Assembly (NCBI GenBank): GCA_002779065.1 | Contig: PEXL01000011.1 | Span: 1-17,192, forward strand | Length of the DNA stretch: 17,192 nt | From: Candidatus Diapherotrites archaeon CG08_land_8_20_14_0_20_34_12 | GTDB lineage: Archaea; Iainarchaeota; Iainarchaeia; Iainarchaeales; 0-14-0-20-34-12 | Direction: 5' to 3' | Shown: positions 7,079 to 13,204 of the stretch, piece after piece | Layout of the letters: the number at the start of each line of letters is the position of its first letter | Position numbering within the stretch: the first letter of the stretch is position 1 | Program-made: the position numbers and the translations under genes | The notes under the pieces: model-generated | Told to the model about the DNA's origin: nothing | Seen by the model: the letters and a program-made list of their open reading frames with translations, nothing else | Database searches by the model: none

Positions 7079-7729
7079 CTAAAATAAGGATAGCAAATTT
7101 CTGAGATTTGATTTCTGCCCCTTTTTTCCTTCTAAAAATTTGCCGTGGCCTGGCAGCAGAAGCTCAAAATCAATGTTTGAAAGTTTTTCAAGAGAGGATT
7201 TCATTTCTTCCTCATTGCTTGAATTCAAATCTGTTCGCCCATAGGCCCCACAAAATAATGTATCACCAGAAAAAAGTATCTTGTTTTTTGGTTCAAGAAA
7301 ACAAATGCTACCTTTTGTATGCCCAGGGGTAAAAATAACTTTTAACTTTAAAGTACTGCAATCAATTATTTCAGTATCAGAAAGAAATTTGTCAATTTTA
7401 GGATAACTCTTTTGATTGAAAAAATACGCATAGGAAAAATCATCCTTTTTTTCATTTACGAAAGAAGCATCAAAAGGATGCATTGCTTTTTTTGCTTTTT
7501 CAAAAAAAGCCGAGCATCCGATATGGTCTGCATGCCCGTGGGTATGCAAAACTAAATCAATATCTTCAGGATTTAGATTTAATTCAGCTAGGGCTTTTTT
7601 AATTAAATCAAAATTTTTTGCGAGGGATGAGTCTATTAAGGTCTTTTTTTTATCGTTTATGAAATAAATATTTGAGCCATCATTCCCGGAATTCAAAACA
7701 AAGATCTTTGGTTTAATTTCTTTAAACAT
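7079..7729 (-). CDS. Metallo-beta-lactamase-fold hydrolase (glyoxalase II-like)
   Basis: A 216-residue metal-dependent hydrolase. The metal-binding signature HTHGHADH is near residue 64, followed by the later ligands in FTPGHTKGS, FSGDTLFCGAYGRTD and LLPGHG, the order seen in glyoxalase II-like enzymes. The substrate may be a thioester or another ester; sequence alone does not decide. An in-frame ATG at 7801 would add 24 residues of poor, non-homologous character (MLPAYYPIYTQ...) and would overlap the divergent RPA gene, so the ATG at 7729 (MFKEIKPKIFVLNSG) is preferred. A TATA-like box at 7774-7781 may serve this gene. Its neighbours do not point to a pathway. Confidence 0.85.
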   Translation of the reverse strand: MFKEIKPKIFVLNSGNDGSNIYFINDKKKTLIDSSLAKNFDLIKKALAELNLNPEDIDLVLHTHGHADHIGCSAFFEKAKKAMHPFDASFVNEKKDDFSYAYFFNQKSYPKIDKFLSDTEIIDCSTLKLKVIFTPGHTKGSICFLEPKNKILFSGDTLFCGAYGRTDLNSSNEEEMKSSLEKLSNIDFELLLPGHGKFLEGKKGQKSNLRNLLSLF

Positions 7730-7773
7730 AAATCTATGTGTTTTGGATAAGGTTAAAATTGTTTGTAATTGAG

Positions 7774-7781
7774 TATAAATA
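7774..7781. promoter_or_regulatory. TATA-like box between the MBL and RPA genes
   Basis: TATAAATA is only 8 bp before the RPA ATG at 7789, too close for that start. Read leftwards it would give a transcript starting near 7752, 22 nt before the MBL start at 7729. It therefore probably serves the minus-strand gene, though this is uncertain. Confidence 0.35.
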
Positions 7782-7788
7782 GGATAAT

Positions 7789-9084
7789 ATGCAGGCAGCA
7801 AACTTTGATAGTATCTTGGAAAGAATCTTAAAAGAAACAGGCAAAGATAAAGAAGAAATTCTAGATAAAATAGACCGAAAACAAAAGAAAATGGCCGGAC
7901 TTTTAAGCAGAGAAGGCGCTGCCTTTATGGTTGCCAAGGATTATGGAATTGATTTGGATACTACTTCAACAAGGGTAAAAATAAACGAATTAAAAGAGGG
8001 GCTTCAGAATATTGATGTTTTAGTAAGGGTAAAGCAGGTTTATACCCCAAAAAAATTTGAGAAAAATGGGAAGAAAGGAATGCTTTGCAATATGTTGGTT
8101 GAAGATGAAACTGGGGAATGCAGGGCTGCTGCTTGGCATAATCACGTAAAAGAAATAGAAGATGTTCGGAAGAATCAAATTTTGCTCCTAAAAAACTGTT
8201 ATATTTCGGTGTTTAATGAAAAACCTTCTTTGAATATTGGTTTTTCTTCACAGATTGATAAAAAGGTAAATGAAACAATTCTGTTAAGTGAGTCAAATAA
8301 CCTAATTAAACTAAATGAATTGAAAGAAGGATTGCAAAACGTGGATATTATTGCGCGCATCATAACTGTGTTTCCAATAAATTATTTTGAAAAAGAAGGA
8401 GTAAAAAGGGGTGTAATTAATTTCCTGATAGGCGATGGAACGAAAACTATAAGGGCTACTGCTTGGAATGATATGGTTGAAATTGTTTCAGAATTAAAAT
8501 CTGGTGACTTAATCAAAATTGAAGGGGCATATACAAAACAAGGATTGAAAGATATTGAATTACATTTAGGTTATTTATCTAGAATTTTAAAGAATCCAAA
8601 AATTGAAGAAACTATTCCAGGGGTAGAAGAGCTTGGCGGGATTAAAGCTGCAGAAGAGAAGAAAATATCTGAAATAACTGATGCTGATTCACGGATAAAG
8701 ATAACTGGGACTATTTTATCAGTTAATAGAGGCAGGCTTGTTTATGATAGCTGCCCACAATGCAATAAAAAAGTAAATAAAGAAACAAGCGAATGTGATG
8801 AATGCAAAATGAAGGGGATACCTACAGCAATAATTTCTTTAACAGTTGATGATGGCACTGGCAGCATTGACACAACATTTTTCAAAGATGGTGCTGAAAA
8901 GATAATTGGCAAGGATGCTGATAAAATCAGTGATGAATTAGGGACAAAAAGCATTGAAGATGTTATTGAAGAGATATCAAACAAACTTGTTGGTAAAAAA
9001 ATTGAAATAGAAGGCAAGGTAAAAAGAAATGCGTTCGAGGACAAATTAGGGATTGGGGTAAGAAGTTTCAGTCTGGAAAAATAA
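7789..9084 (+). CDS. Archaeal replication protein A (multi-OB-fold ssDNA-binding protein)
   Basis: Binds single-stranded DNA during replication, repair and recombination. The 431-residue protein has a helical N-terminal part (about 1-60) and then three OB-fold regions: about 62-155, 172-266 and 293-430. The first two are clearly duplicated: both open with NELKEGLQN-I/V-D and contain an E-x-G or G-D-G-T turn followed by R-A-x-A-W. The third carries a zinc finger inside the fold, C322-x2-C325 and C336-x2-C339, as in archaeal RPA large subunits, and TVDDGTGSIDTTFF. It lies 173 bp upstream of radA on the same strand, with a repeat-rich spacer containing a hairpin. The two probably act together, with RPA coating DNA onto which RadA loads. 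The exact start is not fixed by a clear promoter. Confidence 0.9.
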   Translation: MQAANFDSILERILKETGKDKEEILDKIDRKQKKMAGLLSREGAAFMVAKDYGIDLDTTSTRVKINELKEGLQNIDVLVRVKQVYTPKKFEKNGKKGMLCNMLVEDETGECRAAAWHNHVKEIEDVRKNQILLLKNCYISVFNEKPSLNIGFSSQIDKKVNETILLSESNNLIKLNELKEGLQNVDIIARIITVFPINYFEKEGVKRGVINFLIGDGTKTIRATAWNDMVEIVSELKSGDLIKIEGAYTKQGLKDIELHLGYLSRILKNPKIEETIPGVEELGGIKAAEEKKISEITDADSRIKITGTILSVNRGRLVYDSCPQCNKKVNKETSECDECKMKGIPTAIISLTVDDGTGSIDTTFFKDGAEKIIGKDADKISDELGTKSIEDVIEEISNKLVGKKIEIEGKVKRNAFEDKLGIGVRSFSLEK

Positions 9085-9102
9085 ATCTGATTTTTTAATA
9101 AC

Positions 9103-9151
9103 GTTTTCTTTCTCTTTGGGCAACTAAGTTTTCTTTCTTTTGCGCAACTAA
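9103..9151 (+). repeat. Two tandem imperfect 24-25 bp repeats, pyrimidine-rich
   Basis: GTTTTCTTTCTCTTTGGGCA plus ACTAA (9103-9127) is followed directly by GTTTTCTTTCTTTTGCGCAA plus CTAA (9128-9151). A third, partial copy begins at 9152 and becomes the left arm of the hairpin there. The units differ by two substitutions and one missing base. They lie just after the RPA stop. Confidence 0.75.
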
Positions 9152-9180
9152 TTTTCTTTCTTTTTCTAAAAGAAAGAAAA
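9152..9180. terminator. Perfect 13-bp hairpin after the RPA gene
   Basis: TTTTCTTTCTTTT (9152-9164), loop TCT, AAAAGAAAGAAAA (9168-9180). All 13 pairs match, with only one strand being pyrimidine. The T-rich tract before it could terminate the RPA transcript. The same layout, hairpin then AAAAGCG, recurs after the RelA/SpoT gene. Confidence 0.6.
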
Positions 9181-9188
9181 GCGGTTGG

Positions 9189-9210
9189 TTCAGCGGAAAT
9201 CTACTCTTCC
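9189..9210 (+). repeat. 22-nt dispersed box, copy 1
   Basis: TTCAGCGGAAATC followed by TACTCTTCC. It matches the copy at 17158-17179 at 21 of 22 positions. It sits directly upstream of the radA TATA box and could be an operator or part of a repeated 3' element. Confidence 0.75.
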
Positions 9211-9216
9211 AAAGTA

Positions 9217-9225
9217 TTTATAAAT
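9217..9225 (+). promoter_or_regulatory. TATA box of radA
   Basis: TTTATAAAT is centred about 37 bp before the radA ATG, predicting a transcript start near 9246. A GGTGA ribosome-binding site at 9249-9253 lies 4 bp before the ATG at 9258. Unlike many neighbours, radA thus seems to have a short leader. Confidence 0.55.
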
Positions 9226-9257
9226 CAAAAATTGCACAAGAATATTGTGGTGAAAGA

Positions 9258-10214
9258 ATGGCAGAAATAAAGGATATTACTGACTTGCCTGGTGTTGGCC
9301 CGCAAGCAGCTGAGAAATTATATAAAGCAAATTATAAATCATTGGAGAATATTGCTGTTGCTTCTCCCAGGGAACTAATGGAAGTAGCAGAAATGGGAGA
9401 AAAAACTGCCGAAAAGATAATTAAAGCCGCAAGAGATGCATTGGAAATGGGCTTTGAAAGCGCAGAAAAAATACTTAAAAGAAGAGAAACTATTGGGAAG
9501 ATCAGTACAGGAAGTAACGAATTAGATAGTTTATTAGGCGGAGGGGTGGAAACTCAAAGTATTACTGAAGTATATGGTGATATGTCATCAAGCAAAACAC
9601 AGTGGTGTTTTCAATTATCAGTAATGGTTCAAATGCCTAAAGACAAAGGCGGATTAGGCGGAAACACATTATATATTGATTCAGAATCTTCTTTCAGGCC
9701 GGAAAGGATCGTAAATATTGCCAAGGCAAAGGGGCTTGATCCTGAAAAAACTTTGAAAAATATATTTGTTGCAAAGGCATACAATGCCGACCATCAGATG
9801 ATTCTTGCTGAAAAGGCAGATCAAGTAATAAAAGAAAAAAATATCAAGCTTTTAATTGTTGATTCTTTAACCGCACAATTTAGATCTGAATATATTGGAA
9901 GAGGTCTTTTAGCTGAAAGGCAACAGAAATTAAATAAACATATGAGGCAATTAATGAAACTTGCTGAAGCACACAATCTAGCTATATTAGTAACAAACCA
10001 AGTAATGAGCAGGCCAGATATTTTATTTGGTGATCCTACTGCCCCAATAGGTGGGCATATAGTAGGGCATGCATCAAAAACAAGGCTTTATTTGAGAAAA
10101 AGTAAAGGATCAAAAAGAGTAGCAAAGCTTGTTGATTCACCATTCTTGCCAGACGGAGAAGCAATATATCAAATTACTGAGAACGGAATTGAAGATTTAG
10201 AAGGAGAAAAATAA
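9258..10214 (+). CDS. radA: DNA repair and recombination protein RadA
   Basis: Archaeal strand-exchange ATPase of the Rad51/RecA family. The N-terminal helix-hairpin-helix domain (about 1-60) shows DLPGVGPQAAEKL. F66-x-x-A69 fits the FxxA polymerisation motif that docks subunits. The ATPase core has the family's KRRETIGKISTGSNELDSLL entry, Walker B LLIVDSL (198-204), the DSES segment with E143 as likely catalytic glutamate, the DNA-contacting RGLLAERQQKLNKHM and the L2/C-terminal TNQVMSRPDILFGDP and PIGGHIVGHAS. The 318-residue length is normal. The Walker A is odd: G107-D-M-S-S-S-K113-T114 instead of the usual GEFGSGKT, losing the glycines but keeping the lysine and threonine. It follows RPA on the same strand. 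Confidence 0.95.
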   Translation: MAEIKDITDLPGVGPQAAEKLYKANYKSLENIAVASPRELMEVAEMGEKTAEKIIKAARDALEMGFESAEKILKRRETIGKISTGSNELDSLLGGGVETQSITEVYGDMSSSKTQWCFQLSVMVQMPKDKGGLGGNTLYIDSESSFRPERIVNIAKAKGLDPEKTLKNIFVAKAYNADHQMILAEKADQVIKEKNIKLLIVDSLTAQFRSEYIGRGLLAERQQKLNKHMRQLMKLAEAHNLAILVTNQVMSRPDILFGDPTAPIGGHIVGHASKTRLYLRKSKGSKRVAKLVDSPFLPDGEAIYQITENGIEDLEGEK

Positions 10215-10215
10215 T

Positions 10216-10268
10216 CACCTAAAAATCTGCAGTTTTGAAGAATAGGTGGAAAAATCTGCCTATTTTTC
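10216..10268. terminator. Convergent intergenic hairpins between radA and fumarase beta
   Basis: CACCTA (10216-10221) pairs with TAGGTG (10243-10248), and alternatively AATAGG (10241-10246) pairs with CCTATT (10259-10264), which is followed by a T run. The two foldings are mutually exclusive. AAAAATCTGC occurs twice in the segment. A two-way terminator is likely. Confidence 0.5.
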
Positions 10269-10271
10269 TAA

Positions 10272-10841
10272 CTATTTTCTATTTTTTAATAATTTTTCTG
10301 ATTGTTTGTAAATAGAGTCATGTAAATTATTGCCATCAGCATCAATTGTAACAATTGCTGGCAGGGCTTTCACTTCAATTTTCCAAATAGCTTCAGGCAT
10401 CCCAAATTCTTGCAACTTGAAAACATAATGCACTTTTACAATCTTTTGTGCAAGCAAAGCTCCGCAACCACTTAAAGTATGTAAATAAACCATTTTATTT
10501 TTCTTGAAGATATCAGTATTCCTAAAGCCCCCTTTACCGATTATTAAGCTAATGCCAAATCTCTTGTTCAACCCACTTAAATATGGAAGCATTCTCTCGC
10601 TTGTTGTTGGGCCAGCGGAAATAACTTTATATGCATCTTTTGTTTTTTTTATTATCGGGCCACAATGATAAATTGTGGGATTTTTTAATTCTTGCTTTAT
10701 TTTTTCTGGAATTTTTTCTTCCAAAAGCCATCTGCTAGCTTTATCCCGCAAAGTAAAAATAATCCCCGAAACTTCTACATAATTACCTACTCTTAAACTT
10801 AGTAAATCTTTATTTGAAATAGGCAATTCAAGTTTAATCAA
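10272..10841 (-). CDS. Class I fumarate hydratase, beta (C-terminal) subunit
   Basis: Together with the alpha subunit it interconverts fumarate and malate at a [4Fe-4S] centre carried by alpha. The 189 residues show the beta-subunit landmarks: VSGIIFTLRDKASRWL near residue 28 (substrate-binding RD), YHCGPII, AGPTTSERM, IGKGG near residue 102 and a late FGMPEAIWKIEV. Length and order match stand-alone beta subunits. Tartrate dehydratase is built the same way, but the adjacent malic enzyme favours fumarase. Its start overlaps the end of the alpha gene by 8 bp, so it is translationally coupled as the last gene of the operon. Confidence 0.9.
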   Translation of the reverse strand: MIKLELPISNKDLLSLRVGNYVEVSGIIFTLRDKASRWLLEEKIPEKIKQELKNPTIYHCGPIIKKTKDAYKVISAGPTTSERMLPYLSGLNKRFGISLIIGKGGFRNTDIFKKNKMVYLHTLSGCGALLAQKIVKVHYVFKLQEFGMPEAIWKIEVKALPAIVTIDADGNNLHDSIYKQSEKLLKNRK

Positions 10842-11700
10842 ACTTAATCACTCCTTCTTTAAATTTTAAGGAATGCCTTCTTAAGGCCCAACAAGAATAA
10901 GAAAATGAAACAAAATAGGATGCAGGATGCCTTGGCAGAGCAGAAGCTTTAACTGCCAGCAAAGTAAACTTTCCACCCAAACCTGCTGTTCCAATCTTTA
11001 ATTTATTAGCTTCAGAAATAATCTTTTTTTCAAGTGAAAATAGTTTTTTGTTAGGATTAATATCATCAATCTTCCTAAAAAGTTGTTTCTTTGCTTCAAG
11101 CATAGAACTATTTCTTGAGCCACCAATACAAACACCCAGTATTCCTGGCGGGCAACCTTTTCCTTGCGCTTTTAAAACTGCATCCAAAGCACATTTTAAA
11201 ATGCCTTCAAAATCCCCATAGGCTCCTAAATTAGAATCAGGAAGAAAATACTGGCATGAGACATTTTCACTTCCCGCCCCTTTTAACATTAAATCAAATT
11301 GAAAATATTCTTTATCCCATTCTTGGAAATGTATTTCAGGCATATTCCCGATGTTTTTTTCTGAAATCGGGTCAACAGCATTAGGCCTTAAAAATTCCTT
11401 TGTGGCTTTTTCAGTTGCTAAAATAATTGTACTTTGCAATTCATTTGTTGATTCTCCTTTAGGATAATAAACAACAAAAAACGGAGGACCCGTATCTTGG
11501 CATACGGGAATTGCATTTTGCTTTGCAATTTTTATGTTCTCTAAAATTAAATCCAGGAATATTTTTGAATTTCCGTCTTCTTTTTCTTGGGCTTTTTTTA
11601 AAGCTAAAATAACATCATAGGGAAGAGTATTAGAGGTTATTTTACATAATTCGACTAAAGCGCTTTCTAAATCACTCTTATTTTTTATCATGAAAATCAT
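10834..11700 (-). CDS. Class I fumarate hydratase, alpha (N-terminal, Fe-S) subunit
   Basis: Carries the oxygen-sensitive [4Fe-4S] cluster for fumarate/malate interconversion. Likely cluster cysteines are C67 in IPVCQDTG, C183 in KGCPPG and C270 in YSCWALRR; C191 in GVCIGGS is an extra cysteine at a position often glycine. Other family segments include GAGSENVS near residue 141, AGLGGKFTLLAVK near 239 and RHPASYFVSFSYS. The 288-residue length is typical of alpha subunits. The ATG at 11700 overlaps the malic enzyme stop as ATGA, although an in-frame ATG four codons in is also possible. The 3' end overlaps the beta subunit by 8 bp. Confidence 0.9.
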   Translation of the reverse strand: MIFMIKNKSDLESALVELCKITSNTLPYDVILALKKAQEKEDGNSKIFLDLILENIKIAKQNAIPVCQDTGPPFFVVYYPKGESTNELQSTIILATEKATKEFLRPNAVDPISEKNIGNMPEIHFQEWDKEYFQFDLMLKGAGSENVSCQYFLPDSNLGAYGDFEGILKCALDAVLKAQGKGCPPGILGVCIGGSRNSSMLEAKKQLFRKIDDINPNKKLFSLEKKIISEANKLKIGTAGLGGKFTLLAVKASALPRHPASYFVSFSYSCWALRRHSLKFKEGVIKFD

Positions 11701-12836
11701 TTACTTGCATTTATTACTGCTTTAGCAACAGCTGGAACTATTTTCTTGTTAAAAATATTTGGCAATATTTTTTCCTTATTTGGCTTTTCAATACTTGCCA
11801 AAGCAAATGCTGCCGCTAATTTCATTTCAACAGTAGCCCTTTTTGATTTAGAATCTAATAAACCCCTGAAAAATCCAGGAAATACCAGTGCATTATTCAC
11901 TTGGTTAGGGAAATCACTCCGACCGGTTGCAACAATAAATGCCCCTGCTTGTTTCGCTTCTTTTGGGGAAATTTCTGAGATAGGGTTTGCTAAAGCAAAA
12001 ATGATTGATTTTTTATTCATTGATTTAACCATCAATTTGGAAACAATATTAGGGACTGAAACACCAATAAAAACATCCGCATCTTTTAAAGCATCGGCAA
12101 GGGATCCTCTTTTTGACTGCCTTGTTTCTCTTGCCAATTTCCTCTGCTCTTCACTAATCCTCAAATCAAGTGGGTCCAAAAGTCCATATTTGCCACAAAG
12201 CAAAATTTCTTTTGGTTTCCCATAATCCAAAAGTAATTTTGTGATTGCTGTGCCTGCTGCACCTATGCCATTTACCACAATTTTGCATTCAGAAAAATCT
12301 TTTTTTGCAAGTTTTAAAGCATTTATTAGGCCTGCAAGCACAACAACCGCAGTAGCATGTTGGTCATCATGGAAGACAGGAATCCCAATATCCTGCAATT
12401 TCTCTTCTATGTAAAAACATCTTGGCGCAGCAATATCCTCAATATTTATTGCACCAAATACTGGCGAGATATTTTCAATTATTTCAACAATCTTGTCAGC
12501 ATCCTGTGTTTTTATCACAATCGGAAAGGCATCAATATTTGCAAATTCCTTGAAAATTAATGCCTTGCCTTCCATCACAGGCAAGGAAGCTTCAGCTCCA
12601 AGATTTCCCAGACCTAAAATTGCAGAACCATCACTTATGACGGCAACTGAATTTGATTTCATTGTATATTTGTAAAGATTTCTTTTATCTTTAGCAATTT
12701 CTCTGCACGGCTCAGCTACCCCGGGGGTATATGCTAATGACAAATCTTTTTTTGACTTAAGTTTTAATTTTTGTGATGTTGAAATTTTGCCTTTCCATTT
12801 TTTATGATTAATTAATGATTCTTTAAAAATATCCAT
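11697..12836 (-). CDS. Malic enzyme, NAD(P)-dependent (decarboxylating)
   Basis: Converts malate to pyruvate and CO2 with reduction of NAD(P). The 379-residue protein is the short bacterial/archaeal form without the phosphotransacetylase-like extension. Catalytic Y36 lies in SLAYTPGVAEPC and K91 in VMEGKALIFKEF; metal ligands E133-D134 lie in INIEDIAAPRC and D157-D158 in FHDDQHATA. The dinucleotide fold has VVNGIGAAGTAI (GxGxxG at 190-195), and ANPISEISP follows. It is the first gene of a three-gene operon, ending in a 4-bp ATGA overlap with fumarase alpha. Coenzyme preference cannot be settled from sequence. With fumarase it links fumarate released by purine or arginine synthesis to pyruvate. 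Confidence 0.94.
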   Translation of the reverse strand: MDIFKESLINHKKWKGKISTSQKLKLKSKKDLSLAYTPGVAEPCREIAKDKRNLYKYTMKSNSVAVISDGSAILGLGNLGAEASLPVMEGKALIFKEFANIDAFPIVIKTQDADKIVEIIENISPVFGAINIEDIAAPRCFYIEEKLQDIGIPVFHDDQHATAVVVLAGLINALKLAKKDFSECKIVVNGIGAAGTAITKLLLDYGKPKEILLCGKYGLLDPLDLRISEEQRKLARETRQSKRGSLADALKDADVFIGVSVPNIVSKLMVKSMNKKSIIFALANPISEISPKEAKQAGAFIVATGRSDFPNQVNNALVFPGFFRGLLDSKSKRATVEMKLAAAFALASIEKPNKEKILPNIFNKKIVPAVAKAVINASK

Positions 12837-12882
12837 AATTATATAACTCCCTTAATCAATTAAAACATACCGCAATCGGTTG

Positions 12883-12892
12883 TTTTATAAAA
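12883..12892 (+). promoter_or_regulatory. TATA box of the SRP RNA gene
   Basis: TTTTATAAAA is centred about 25 bp before the GGGCTAG that starts the RNA (12914). Spacing supports the 5' end assigned here. Confidence 0.65.
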
Positions 12893-12911
12893 ACAATTAA
12901 CAAAAAAATTA

Positions 12912-13181
12912 TTGGGCTAGACCGGGGAGTTAGCGGTTCCTTGTAACCAGAAATCCGCTATACGCTGGGGTTGAATGCTAGGAAGAGGATTTGTTTTGTA
13001 ATGCAAATCTATTGTATTGCAATGAAATTCTGTTCTAATAGACCTTCTTTATAGAAGAACCCCGCCAGGTTCGGAAGAAAGCAACGGTAGTCTATGATTC
13101 AGGTGCTGTTGGAGTACGGAATCAAGCAATGCTTTAGGCTAAATTTGCCTTGCTAAACTTATTCGATTTCTAGATGCCCAT
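12912..13181 (+). ncRNA. Archaeal signal recognition particle (7S) RNA
   Basis: Scaffold of the particle that targets secretory and membrane proteins. The 5' domain GGGCTAGACCGGGG, the loop GTAACCAGAAATCCGC and the helix TAGCGG/CCGCTA match archaeal 7S RNA. The S domain is clear: ATAGAC (13038-13043) pairs with GTCTAT (13090-13095), and helix 8 (13062-13087) has CCG/CGG ends, GCCAGG and the GGAA tetraloop. The usual CC/GG pairs beside that loop are TT/AA, a paired change supporting a real structure. TTGTATTGCAA pairs with TTGGAGTACGG, and TAGGAAGAGGATTTG with the 13141-13156 region, forming helix 5. TGGGC (12913-12917) can pair with GCCCA (13176-13180), closing the ends. The helix 6 position holds only a short hairpin (13044-13057). 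Boundaries are good to roughly 5-10 nt. Confidence 0.92.
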
Positions 13182-13204
13182 TCTTCAAAATTCCTTAATT
13201 TTAA

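Noticed and set aside
9103..9180. Possible CRISPR-like repeats
   Set aside because: Units are directly adjacent without spacers and are low-complexity pyrimidine tracts.
11746..12225. 159-codon plus-strand open frame inside the malic enzyme gene
   Set aside because: Antisense to a gene with intact catalytic motifs; composition is that of a shadow frame.
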